Positions 43,235 to 51,463 of a stretch of 64,000 nt of DNA are shown in pieces. Below the pieces are notes generated by a model. It did no database searches, was not told the origin of the DNA, and worked only from the letters and a program-made list of their open reading frames with translations. Made by a program: the position numbers and the translations under genes. Source of the stretch: Gp6-AA40 sp963772955 (GTDB taxonomy: Bacteria > Acidobacteriota > Vicinamibacteria > Vicinamibacterales > UBA2999); contig CAVYZF010000009.1 in the NCBI GenBank assembly GCA_963772955.1, positions 248,001-312,000 on the forward strand, written 5' to 3'. Position 1 is the first letter of the stretch, and each line of letters starts with the position of its first letter.

Positions 43235-45883
43235 ATGGCCCTGTCCCCCGGCACTCGCCTCGGCCCCTATGAAGTCACCGCTCAGATCGGAGTGGGCGGC
43301 ATGGGGGAAGTGTATCGGGCCCGAGACGGCAGGCTTCAGCGCGATGTCGCGATCAAGGTGCTGCCCGAAGCCTTCGCACAGGACAGCGAGCGTCTGGCGC
43401 GCTTTGAGCGCGAGGCCCGTACGCTCGCTTCGCTAAACCACCAGAATATCGCGGCGATTTATGGGCTGGAAGATGCAGACGGCGTGAAGGGCCTCGTGAT
43501 GGAACTGGTCGAGGGGCCGACGCTCGCCGACCATATCGCGCGCGGGCCGATCCCGATTGCCGACACATTGCCGATCGCGCGGCAAATCGGCGAAGCGCTC
43601 GAAGCTGCGCACGAACAGGGGATCATCCATCGCGATCTCAAGCCCGCGAACATCAAAGTTCGCGATGATGGGACGGTGAAGGTTCTGGACTTCGGCCTGG
43701 CCAAAGCGATGGAGCCGATCCAAGACGTGTCGCCGAGTCAGTCAATGTCGCCAACCATCACGTCACCCGTGATGACGCGCGCGGGTGTGATCCTCGGGAC
43801 CGCAGCGTACATGAGTCCGGAGCAGGCGCGCGGGTACGCAGTCGACAAGCGCGCCGACATCTGGGCGTTCGGCTGCGTACTCTACGAGATGCTCACGGGG
43901 CGGAGGCCTTTCGCGGGAGAGACCGTGTCGGACCTCATCGCCGCAATTCTCGATCGCGAACCAGACTGGATGGCCCTTCCTGATGGCCTTCCGTCCAGCG
44001 TCGTGACGCTGTTGAAGCGGTGTCTGGACAGAAATACGAAACGGCGGCTGCGTGACATTGGCGACGCCAGGATCGAGATCGACGATGCGATCACGAAGCC
44101 GAGCGGGCGAGGCACGCCAGCCGGTGGGTCGGCAAGATTTACCTGGCGGCGCTGGATCGCGCCCGGCGTCGTCGCGGTCGCGGGACTGGTGGCGCTCGTC
44201 GTGGGATTGGGGTCGCGTGCGCCTCTCGAGGGAGCATGGGTCAACCCGCTGGCCAACGCGCAGTTCACGCGCTTCACGGACTTCCCGGGCACCGAAACGC
44301 TCGCCACTATTTCGCCCGACGGGAGATTCGTGGCGTTTCGGTCCGATCGGGACGGCCCCTTCAACCTCTGGTGGAGTCAGGTCGACACCGGCCGCTTCGC
44401 CAACCTCACGAAAGAACTTCCGCCGCTGGCCTTCAACTTGAACGTCAGGCAGGTAGGCTTCTCCGGAGACGGGGCCGAGGTCTCGTTTTTGACCGGCGGC
44501 AGGCGCGTGCTGATGCCCTTGATCGGGGGCATGCCGCGACCGTTTCTGGAGCCAACGGCGCAGCAGCCGTCCTGGTCGCCCGATGGCACCCGGCTGGTCT
44601 ACGTGAAGGGGATGGACGGCGATCCGATGTCCATCGCTGATCGCAAGGGTTCTAACGCGCGTGAGATCTTCACGGACCAGCCCGGCCTGCACAATCACAA
44701 TCCGGTCTGGTCAACCGACGGCCAATGGATCTACTTCGTACACGGGCTGGACGCTTCGGAGGAGATGGACGTGTGGCGAATTCGGCCTTCCGGGGGGACT
44801 CCCGAACGGCTTACGCACCAGGGCGCCCCCATCACTTTCGTCACACCGCTCGATCCGCGCACGCTGCTCTATGTTGCGCAAGCCGAGGATCGCTCGGGCC
44901 CCTGGCTCTGGGCTCTCGACATCGAAGGCAAAGCCTCGCACCGCGTGAGCGCCGGTCTCGAGCAGTACAGGACCGTGGCCGCGGCGAGCGATGGACGTCG
45001 CGTGGTGGCAACGGTTGCGAATCCGGTCGCAAGTCTTTGGAGCGTGCCGCTCCTGAGCCGCGTGGCCGAAGACCCGGACGTCGAGGCGTTTTCAGTGCCG
45101 ACAGTGCGCGCGCTCGGCCCCCGCTTTCGCGGGACGTCGATGTTCTATCTGTCCGCCCGCGGTACCGGCGATGGTCTGTGGCGCCTTCTGGACGGACAAG
45201 CGACGGAGATCTGGAAGGGCTCGGACGGCGCGTTGCGGGAGCCGCCCGCTGTGTCCCCAGACGGAAGCCGCGTCGTGGTCATGATCAGAAAGGGCGGCAA
45301 AGGACAGTTGATCCTGGTCAGCGCGGACGGCTCGGAATCGAGGACGCTGGCGGGCTCCATCGATGCCCAAGGCGCCGCTGATTGGGCTCCCGACGGCAGC
45401 GCGATTGTGACTGGGGGCAGCGACGAGCAGGGCCTCGGACTCTTCAGGATCCCGATCGACGGTGGGACGCCCGTACGTCTGGCCAAGGGCCTGGCCATCA
45501 ACCCCGTCTGGTCGCCGGACGGATCGCTCATCGTCTACGCGGGTACGAGCGTTGCCGGCCGCCAGCCGCTCGCGGCTGTGCAACCCGACGGCACGGCGGT
45601 CGAGTTGCCGCCGATGCAAGTCGCTCCCGGCGACCAAGGGCACCGATTTCTGCCGAAAGGGAAGGGCCTCGTGTATCTACAGACCCCTGTGGGTCGCGCG
45701 GCGACGGGCGAGTTTCTCGACGTCTGGCTGCAGGATCTCGACACCAGGACGAAGAGGCACCTGGCGCACTTGACTAGTCAATACGCGACACCGAGCTTCG
45801 ATATCACTCCCGATGGGAAGCGGATCGTCTTCGACCGCGTGAACGACAACTCAGACATCGTCTTGATCGACATACCACGGTAG
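43235..45883 (+). CDS. Ser/Thr protein kinase with PD40 beta-propeller
   Basis: 882 residues from ATG 43235. The kinase domain (~10-275) is intact: IGVGGMGEVYRAR (18-30), K41, HRDLKPANI, DFGLAKAM, MSPEQARGYAVDKRADIWA (shortened). A single membrane helix (~310-325, APGVVAVAGLVALVVGLG) follows. The outer part is a TolB/PD40 propeller with WSPDGT, WSTDGQ, WAPDGS and WSPDGS repeats. Receptor-like kinase; ligand unknown. The closest relative in this window is the frameshifted kinase at 31340. Confidence 0.92.
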   Translation: MALSPGTRLGPYEVTAQIGVGGMGEVYRARDGRLQRDVAIKVLPEAFAQDSERLARFEREARTLASLNHQNIAAIYGLEDADGVKGLVMELVEGPTLADHIARGPIPIADTLPIARQIGEALEAAHEQGIIHRDLKPANIKVRDDGTVKVLDFGLAKAMEPIQDVSPSQSMSPTITSPVMTRAGVILGTAAYMSPEQARGYAVDKRADIWAFGCVLYEMLTGRRPFAGETVSDLIAAILDREPDWMALPDGLPSSVVTLLKRCLDRNTKRRLRDIGDARIEIDDAITKPSGRGTPAGGSARFTWRRWIAPGVVAVAGLVALVVGLGSRAPLEGAWVNPLANAQFTRFTDFPGTETLATISPDGRFVAFRSDRDGPFNLWWSQVDTGRFANLTKELPPLAFNLNVRQVGFSGDGAEVSFLTGGRRVLMPLIGGMPRPFLEPTAQQPSWSPDGTRLVYVKGMDGDPMSIADRKGSNAREIFTDQPGLHNHNPVWSTDGQWIYFVHGLDASEEMDVWRIRPSGGTPERLTHQGAPITFVTPLDPRTLLYVAQAEDRSGPWLWALDIEGKASHRVSAGLEQYRTVAAASDGRRVVATVANPVASLWSVPLLSRVAEDPDVEAFSVPTVRALGPRFRGTSMFYLSARGTGDGLWRLLDGQATEIWKGSDGALREPPAVSPDGSRVVVMIRKGGKGQLILVSADGSESRTLAGSIDAQGAADWAPDGSAIVTGGSDEQGLGLFRIPIDGGTPVRLAKGLAINPVWSPDGSLIVYAGTSVAGRQPLAAVQPDGTAVELPPMQVAPGDQGHRFLPKGKGLVYLQTPVGRAATGEFLDVWLQDLDTRTKRHLAHLTSQYATPSFDITPDGKRIVFDRVNDNSDIVLIDIPR

Positions 45884-45934
45884 GCGCGAAGCGCCGACGG
45901 CCGAGTGTCAGGCACGGGCGAACGGGAAGTAGCT

Positions 45935-45957
45935 GTCATTCTGTTGGCCGGACCAGC
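45935..45957. repeat. 23-bp direct repeat, copy 2
   Basis: Partner of 43009-43031; covers the last codons and stop of the GIY-YIG gene. Confidence 0.7.
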
Positions 45958-46262
45958 CAGTCGCTCCACGTGAATCCGGTTCGGACGCGAGCCCTCTGGC
46001 TGACACCTGATAGAGCCGCAAGGTCGCCACTTACGAGCAGCTCCTTCTTTTGCAGACTCCACCGTTTGATCTGCCGTTTACGCGTCAGCGCTTCTTGTTT
46101 CGAATTGTGCCTCTCGGCATAGACGATGCGGACCGGCCTTCTCTTAGCCGTGTAGCTGCCTCCGCGTCCGTCGTTGTGGTCCTGCTCGCGTGTCTGTAGG
46201 TTCGAAGTCTCGCCCACGTACAGACTGTTGTCTGCGCAACGTAGCTGGTGGACGTAATGCAC
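45936..46262 (-). CDS. GIY-YIG nuclease domain protein (YhbQ/UPF0213-like)
   Basis: 108 residues if started at the GTG at 46262 (VHYVHQLRC); the frame stays open to 46364 through repeat DNA, so the longer start is less likely. Core motifs: HYVHQLRCADNSLYVGET (shortened) in place of GIY/YIG, conserved Arg (LQTREQDHN), YTAKRRPVRIVYAE, and KRQIKRW. The C-terminal ~25 residues are longer than usual. Small nucleases of this type have DNA-cleaving or repair roles that are poorly defined. It is the unit nearest to the intact tRNA-Leu. Confidence 0.75.
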   Translation of the reverse strand: MHYVHQLRCADNSLYVGETSNLQTREQDHNDGRGGSYTAKRRPVRIVYAERHNSKQEALTRKRQIKRWSLQKKELLVSGDLAALSGVSQRARVRTGFTWSDWLVRPTE

Positions 46263-46426
46263 CGCTTGACGACGATGCCATCGTCTTTGTGATGTCAGCA
46301 AGTCCTTCGACTCGCGCTTTGCCAGCCTGCGGCTGGCGAACCGCTCGCTCAGGACATTCGACATGATGGATGGCTCGCCATGAGCGAGCCTTGCGGCTCG
46401 CGTAGCGAGCTGGAAGGCGAGTCGAA

Positions 46427-46513
46427 TGGTGCGGAAGGGGGGACTCGAACCCCCACGGTATTGCTACCGCCAGCCCCTCAAGCTGGTGCGTCTGCCAATT
46501 CCGCCACTTCCGC
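46427..46513 (-). tRNA. tRNA-Leu (anticodon GAG)
   Basis: Complete cloverleaf: acceptor GCGGAAG pairing with CTTCCGC, A as discriminator, encoded CCA (46429-46427), D-arm GGCGGAATTGGCAGACGC, anticodon stem CCAGC/GCTGG with loop TTGAGGG (anticodon GAG), long variable arm and T-loop GTTCGAGTC. It lies downstream of secG and its 3' end is the apparent integration site for the array to the left. Confidence 0.95.
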
Positions 46514-46522
46514 AAGGAGGGT

Positions 46523-46568
46523 AGGCGGGTCTGCCTTCGACAATGCTCAGGCCAGGGAAGACCCGCCT
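46523..46568. repeat. 10-bp perfect inverted repeat between secG and tRNA-Leu
   Basis: AGGCGGGTCT (46523-46532) and AGACCCGCCT (46559-46568) with a 26-nt loop; no T-run follows, so a REP-like element or attenuator rather than a simple terminator. Confidence 0.55.
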
Positions 46569-46581
46569 CTACGAAACGTTG

Positions 46582-46917
46582 CTACTTCGCTGGTGCGGGC
46601 GCTGCCGGGGCTGGTGCCGCCGGTGCCGGAGCAGCGGGCGCTGATGCGGGCACCGGCTGCGCCCGGCCACCGATAACCGATCCCGGACCGCGCTGTCCGA
46701 GAATGCCGAGCACGATCGCGCCGACGACGAACAGCGCAGCGCACACAGTCGTCGCCCGCGACAACACAGTGGCGCCGCTGCGCGCGCCGAACGCCGCCTG
46801 ACTCGATCCGCCGCCGAACGCGCTGGCAATGTCGCCGCCCTTGCCCTGCTGGAGCAGGATGACGAACATCAGCACGAAACAGTTGATGACGAAGAGCGCC
46901 GCGACCACGTAGTACAT
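46582..46917 (-). CDS. secG: Preprotein translocase subunit SecG
   Basis: 111 residues with the two SecG membrane helices (4-22 and ~57-76) and the conserved QQGKGGDIASAFGGGSSQAAFG loop (seen as LLQQGKGG and AFGGGSS). The Ala/Pro-rich tail (PAAPAPAAPAPA) is a common extension. It follows tpiA by 28 nt, the usual gap-pgk-tpiA-secG order. Confidence 0.93.
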   Translation of the reverse strand: MYYVVAALFVINCFVLMFVILLQQGKGGDIASAFGGGSSQAAFGARSGATVLSRATTVCAALFVVGAIVLGILGQRGPGSVIGGRAQPVPASAPAAPAPAAPAPAAPAPAK

Positions 46918-46945
46918 CGAAATCCTTCAGTAAGCCGAACGCTCA

Positions 46946-47713
46946 TTATACAGTGGCGGGCCTGCTGCGCGACACGATCTCGAAAAACCCGCGGACGTCC
47001 AGGCTGGCGCCGCCCACGAGCGCCCCGTCGACATCGGGCTGCGTGATGAGATCGCGAATGTTGTCCGGCTTGACGCTCCCGCCGTAGAGGACATGGCACT
47101 GGTCCGCCGCCTCGCCGCCGAACCACTGGCGCAAGCGTTGCCGGATATGCCCATGCGCCTCGGCCGCCTGCGCGGGCGTGGCGTTTCGGCCCGTCCCGAT
47201 CGCCCAGACCGGCTCGTAGGCGAGAACGAGCAGCCCCATCTGCTCCGTCGTCAGGCCATCGAGCCCGAGCTTGATCTGGCGATCGAGCACGTCGAATGTC
47301 TCATTGCGCTCGCGCTGGTCGAGCGTCTCGCCGATGCAGACGATTGGCGTGAGCCCGGCGGCGAATGCGGCGCCGGCCTTGCGGTTCACGGTCGTGTCCG
47401 TTTCACCAAACAGCGTCCGCCGCTCGGAGTGCCCGACGATGACGTATTCGGCGCCGGCTTCGCGGATCATCGGCGCGCTGATCTCGCCGGTGAACGCACC
47501 CTCGCGCTCCCAGTAGAGATCTTGTGCGGCGACGACGACGTTGCTGTTGCGCGCGGCTTCGGCTGCGGCATGCAGCGCAGTGAAGGTGGGTGCCACCACG
47601 ATCTCGACGTCGCTGATGTCCTTCACCAGGCCGCGAAACTCTTTGACGTATTTCACGGCGTCGGCCACCGTCTTGTACATCTTCCAGTTCCCACAGATGA
47701 AGGGGAGTCTCAT
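46946..47713 (-). CDS. tpiA: Triosephosphate isomerase
   Basis: 255 residues. GNWKMYK (catalytic Lys), VGHSERR (catalytic His), AYEPVWAIGTG (catalytic Glu) and the phosphate-binding LYGGSVKPDNI and GGASLD. It interconverts DHAP and glyceraldehyde-3-phosphate. Starts 15 nt after pgk. Confidence 0.97.
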   Translation of the reverse strand: MRLPFICGNWKMYKTVADAVKYVKEFRGLVKDISDVEIVVAPTFTALHAAAEAARNSNVVVAAQDLYWEREGAFTGEISAPMIREAGAEYVIVGHSERRTLFGETDTTVNRKAGAAFAAGLTPIVCIGETLDQRERNETFDVLDRQIKLGLDGLTTEQMGLLVLAYEPVWAIGTGRNATPAQAAEAHGHIRQRLRQWFGGEAADQCHVLYGGSVKPDNIRDLITQPDVDGALVGGASLDVRGFFEIVSRSRPATV

Positions 47714-47728
47714 GGCGATGTGACCTCG

Positions 47729-48919
47729 CTACGCGTCTGGAAGAACTGCAACACCCGGGAGTGTCTGCCCGCCGAGGAACTCGAGCGACGCACCGCCGCC
47801 GGTGGAGATATGCGTGATGCGATCGCTCACGCCGGATTTCTTGATCGCCGCAATCGAGTCGCCACCGCCGACGATCGTCGTGCCCTTCACCTGCCCGACG
47901 GCCTGCGCCACGCCCATCGTGCCCCTGGCGAATGCGTCGATCTCGAACACGCCCATCGGTCCGTTCCAGACGACCGTCTTCGCATCCGCCAGCGCCCCGG
48001 CGTAAGCCGCGACAGTCTTCGGACCGACGTCCAGCCCCATTCGCTCGCCGATAGCCGTGTCATCGACGCTCAGCGTCTCTGACGGAGCGTCTGCTTCAAT
48101 CTTCGGTGCGACCACGTGATCGACGGGCAGCAACAATTGAAGGCCGCGCTCCTGTGCGCGCGCCATGACGTCGCGCGCCGAATCGAGCTTGTCATCTTCG
48201 ACGAGCGACGTGCCGACCGGTTTGCCCATCGCCTTGAAGAAGGTGTACGCCATCGCGCCGCCGATCAGCAGACGATCGACACGTGGGATCAGATTTTCGA
48301 TGACCTCGATCTTGTCCGAGACCTTCGCGCCACCGATGATCGCGACGAACGGGCGCTCGGGATTGCCGATCGCCGCGCCGAGATAACGCAGCTCTTTCTC
48401 CATCAGGAGGCCCGCGGCCGCCTCTGGAACCAGGCGCACCATCGCCTCGACCGACGCGTGCGCGCGATGCGCTGCACCGAACGCGTCGTTCACGTAGACG
48501 TCGCACAGCGCGGCGAGCCCCTTCGCGAAGCCGGGATCGTTCTTCTCTTCTTCGGCGTGGAAGCGCAGGTTCTCGAGCAGCACGATCCCGCCGGGCGGTG
48601 CGCTTTTCACTGCGGACTCAGCGGCAGGACCGACGCAGTCTTCCGCGAAGCCAACCGCGCGGCCGAGCAGGTCAGCGGCGCGCGCCGCAACCGGACGGAG
48701 GCTCATGTCGGGATTGGGTTTCCCTTTCGGCCGGCCGAGATGCGAGGCGAGAATCACACACGCGGCGCCCGCATCGAGCGCGTACGTGATCGTCGGCAGT
48801 GACTCACGAATGCGCGTGTCGTCGCCGATGACGCCGCCCTTGAGCGGTACGTTGAAGTCGACACGGATGAACACGCGCCGGCCCTTCACGTCGAGGTCGC
48901 GAATCGTTCGTTTGGCCAT
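47729..48919 (-). CDS. pgk: Phosphoglycerate kinase
   Basis: 396 residues from ATG 48919 (MAKRTIRDL). RVDFNVPL, SHLGRPKG, ENLRFH and the C-terminal GGGDS and STGGGASLEFL motifs are all present. Makes ATP from 1,3-bisphosphoglycerate. The 56-nt gap to gap contains a short simple repeat (CGAGAGCC/GAGAGTCGAGAG). Confidence 0.97.
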   Translation of the reverse strand: MAKRTIRDLDVKGRRVFIRVDFNVPLKGGVIGDDTRIRESLPTITYALDAGAACVILASHLGRPKGKPNPDMSLRPVAARAADLLGRAVGFAEDCVGPAAESAVKSAPPGGIVLLENLRFHAEEEKNDPGFAKGLAALCDVYVNDAFGAAHRAHASVEAMVRLVPEAAAGLLMEKELRYLGAAIGNPERPFVAIIGGAKVSDKIEVIENLIPRVDRLLIGGAMAYTFFKAMGKPVGTSLVEDDKLDSARDVMARAQERGLQLLLPVDHVVAPKIEADAPSETLSVDDTAIGERMGLDVGPKTVAAYAGALADAKTVVWNGPMGVFEIDAFARGTMGVAQAVGQVKGTTIVGGGDSIAAIKKSGVSDRITHISTGGGASLEFLGGQTLPGVAVLPDA

Positions 48920-48975
48920 CACAAGACTACAACCGAGAGCCGACAGGCGAGAGTCGAGAGCCTGAAGGCGAAAGC

Positions 48976-49983
48976 CTAAATCCCTCGAGCGACCAGCTGC
49001 CGGAGCAGATCGACACAGCGGCTCGAGTAACCCCACTCGTTGTCGTACCAGGACAGGACCTTGATGAAGTCGCCGTCCATCACTTTCGTGTAGGCGGCGT
49101 CGACGATCGACGAATTCGGGTTGCCGCGGAAATCGATCGACACGAGCTCGTCTTCGGAGACCTCGAGGATCCCCTTCAGCGGCCCGCCGGCGGCACTGCG
49201 AAGCGCGTTGTTGACGTCTTCGCCGGTGGTCTTCTTGTCGACGAGAACGTTCAGGTCGACGACCGAGACATTCGGCGTCGGCACGCGCATCGCGAACCCG
49301 TCCATTTTGCCCTTGAGCTCCGGCAGCACTTCACCAACCGCCGACGCCGCGCCCGTCGTCGTCGGGATCATGGAGAGCGCAGCCGCGCGTGCTCGCCGCA
49401 AATCCTTGTGTGGCAGATCGAGCAACTGCTGGTCGTTCGTGTACGAGTGGATGGTGGTCATCCACCCCTTCCTGATGCCGTATGACTGGTGAATCACCTT
49501 GGCCAGCGGTGCGAGACAGTTGGTGGTGCACGACGCGTTCGAGATGATCTGATGCTTGCCGGGGTCGTACTTGTCGTCGTTTACGCCAAGGACGAGGGTG
49601 ATGTCCGGTCCCTTCGCCGGCGCGGTGATGATCACCTTCTTTGCCCCGGCGGCGAGATGCTTGGCGGCGCCATCACGATTCGTGAAGATCCCGGTCGACT
49701 CGAAGACCACGTCGACGCCGAGGTCCCTCCACGGAAGCTGTGCCGGGTCCTTGAGCGACAGAACTTTGAACTCGTCGCCGTCGACGCTGATGCCGTCGCT
49801 CGTCGCCTTGACGTCAGCGTGCAGATTGCCGAGGACCGAGTCGTACTTCAACAGGTGCGCAAGCGTGGCGGCACTGGTGAGGTCGTTGACGGCGACAAAG
49901 TCGATGTCCTTCGATCCCATAGCCGCGCGCATGATGTTGCGCCCGATACGCCCGAACCCATTGATGCCGACCTTGACGGCCAT
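48976..49983 (-). CDS. gap: Glyceraldehyde-3-phosphate dehydrogenase
   Basis: 335 residues from ATG 49983. NAD motif INGFGRIGRN, catalytic SNASCTTNCLAPLAK, TTIHSYTNDQQLLD, and WYDNEWGYSSR at the C-terminus. Leads the glycolytic operon; its promoter overlaps that of the divergent waaA operon. Confidence 0.97.
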   Translation of the reverse strand: MAVKVGINGFGRIGRNIMRAAMGSKDIDFVAVNDLTSAATLAHLLKYDSVLGNLHADVKATSDGISVDGDEFKVLSLKDPAQLPWRDLGVDVVFESTGIFTNRDGAAKHLAAGAKKVIITAPAKGPDITLVLGVNDDKYDPGKHQIISNASCTTNCLAPLAKVIHQSYGIRKGWMTTIHSYTNDQQLLDLPHKDLRRARAAALSMIPTTTGAASAVGEVLPELKGKMDGFAMRVPTPNVSVVDLNVLVDKKTTGEDVNNALRSAAGGPLKGILEVSEDELVSIDFRGNPNSSIVDAAYTKVMDGDFIKVLSWYDNEWGYSSRCVDLLRQLVARGI

Positions 49984-49989
49984 TGCGAC

Positions 49990-50036
49990 TCCTCCGCTGA
50001 TGTCTTCGTGAGCTTCGTGTTCTTCGTGAACGTCGT
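49990..50036. repeat. CGAAGAACACGAAG-type simple repeat
   Basis: In the gap leader, several imperfect 9-nt units of CACGAAGAA type (minus strand) follow each other. It encodes an artificial-looking His/Glu stretch if read as protein and is probably intergenic repeat DNA. Confidence 0.5.
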
Positions 50037-50046
50037 GTTGATCCGA

Positions 50047-50076
50047 ATTGTAGTGACCAGCCTTGAACAGGGTCAA
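50047..50076 (-). promoter_or_regulatory. Promoter of gap-pgk-tpiA-secG
   Basis: Minus strand TTGACC (50076-50071), 18-nt spacer, TACAAT (50052-50047), 64 nt before the gap ATG. Overlaps the divergent waaA promoter. Confidence 0.55.
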
Positions 50077-50091
50077 TCGCGCGGCTATACT
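50063..50091 (+). promoter_or_regulatory. Promoter of the LPS operon
   Basis: TTGAAC (50063-50068), 17-nt spacer, TATACT (50086-50091), 38 nt before the waaA start. Confidence 0.6.
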
Positions 50092-50128
50092 TTCAGGATT
50101 GTAAGGCCCACATTTCCTACAATTTAGC

Positions 50129-51463
50129 GTGTACCTCCTTTACAGCCTCGCGACGTTGCTCGCGCTCGTCGTGCTCTCACCCTACTTGCTGTACCAGGCT
50201 CTCCGCTACAACAAGTACGTGGGAAGCCTCGGTCAGCGCCTCGGCTATCTGCCGGTGTCGTTCAACCTCGACGCCGAGGAATCGATCTGGATCCATGCCG
50301 TGTCTGTCGGTGAGGTGCTCGCCGCGCGCCCGATCGTGTCCGGCCTGCGTGCGCGCTATCCCGAACTGCGCGTGTTCCTCTCCACGACGACCCTGTCGGG
50401 GCAGGGTGTCGCGCGTCGCAGCGTACCTGACGCGGATGCGGTGTTCTATCTGCCTCTCGACTGGACATTCACAATCCGACGCACGCTCGACATCGTCAAG
50501 CCAAAGCTCTTCGTGATGGTTGAGACGGAGATCTGGCCCAACCTCCTGCGCGAATGCCGTCGTCGTGGAATCAAGACGGCCCTCGTCAACGGGCGCGTCT
50601 CGCATCGCTCGTTTCCACGCTATCGACTCGTGCGTCCGTTCATCCGTCGCGTGCTCGGCGACATCGACCGTCTGTGCGTGCAGGGCGAGGAGACCGCTCG
50701 TCGGCTTCGGCAGCTGGGTGCAGAGCCGGCTCGCATCACCGTGACCGGAAGCCTGAAGTTCGACTCACTCGATCCCTCGACGGCGCCTGGGCGCGGACGC
50801 GAGCGTGTGCTTCGCTTCTTCCGCATTTCGCCAGGCCGCCTCGTGCTCGTGGCCGGTAGCACGTCGAAAGGGGAAGAGGAAGCCGTGATTCGCGCGTTCA
50901 ATCGCGTGCGAACGACGGCCGTTGGAGGGAATGCGCTCTTGATTCTCGCCGCGCGACATCCGGAGCGGTTCGATGATGTCGAGCGCCTGTGCCAGCGCGA
51001 GGGCCTGTCGACGATTCGCCGCAGCGACCTCCCGATCGACTCCGAGCCGCGCGCGGATGCGGTGATCGTGAACACGATCGGCGAGCTCGCGCAGCTGTAT
51101 CAAATCGCGACCGCGGTGTTCGTCGGTGGGAGTCTCGTGCCGATGGGCGGGCACAACATCCTCGAGCCGGCCGTTCATGGCAAGCCGATCGTGTTCGGTC
51201 CGCACATGGAGAACTTCGCCGAGATCGCCGGCGCCTTCCTCTCCAACGGCGCGGCTGTGCAGGTGCGTACTGCCCGCGAGCTCGAAGATGTCGTCGTCGG
51301 CCTGATGGCGGATCCAGTGCGACGTGCCCGTCTCGGAGCAGCGGCGCGCGCGCTCGTGGATGCCAATCGCGGCGCCAAGGACACCACGCTGAGGGTGCTC
51401 ACCGATCTGCTTCCCCCGCGTCAGCCACCAGCGGTTGTCCGCCCCTTCCGTGTGATCCATTGA
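50129..51463 (+). CDS. waaA: 3-deoxy-D-manno-octulosonic acid (Kdo) transferase
   Basis: 444 residues from a GTG at 50129. An N-terminal membrane anchor (LLYSLATLLALVVLSPYLLY), then HAVSVGEVLAARP, STTTLSGQGVA, the GT-B donor site ILAARHPERFD and VGGSLVPMGGHNILEPA. Attaches Kdo to lipid IVA at the inner membrane. First gene of the LPS operon; its TGA overlaps the TTG start of lpxK. Confidence 0.95.
   Translation: MYLLYSLATLLALVVLSPYLLYQALRYNKYVGSLGQRLGYLPVSFNLDAEESIWIHAVSVGEVLAARPIVSGLRARYPELRVFLSTTTLSGQGVARRSVPDADAVFYLPLDWTFTIRRTLDIVKPKLFVMVETEIWPNLLRECRRRGIKTALVNGRVSHRSFPRYRLVRPFIRRVLGDIDRLCVQGEETARRLRQLGAEPARITVTGSLKFDSLDPSTAPGRGRERVLRFFRISPGRLVLVAGSTSKGEEEAVIRAFNRVRTTAVGGNALLILAARHPERFDDVERLCQREGLSTIRRSDLPIDSEPRADAVIVNTIGELAQLYQIATAVFVGGSLVPMGGHNILEPAVHGKPIVFGPHMENFAEIAGAFLSNGAAVQVRTARELEDVVVGLMADPVRRARLGAAARALVDANRGAKDTTLRVLTDLLPPRQPPAVVRPFRVIH

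Noticed and set aside
46523..46568. Rho-independent terminator after secG
   Set aside because: The stem is strong but the loop is 26 nt and no T-run follows on the minus strand.
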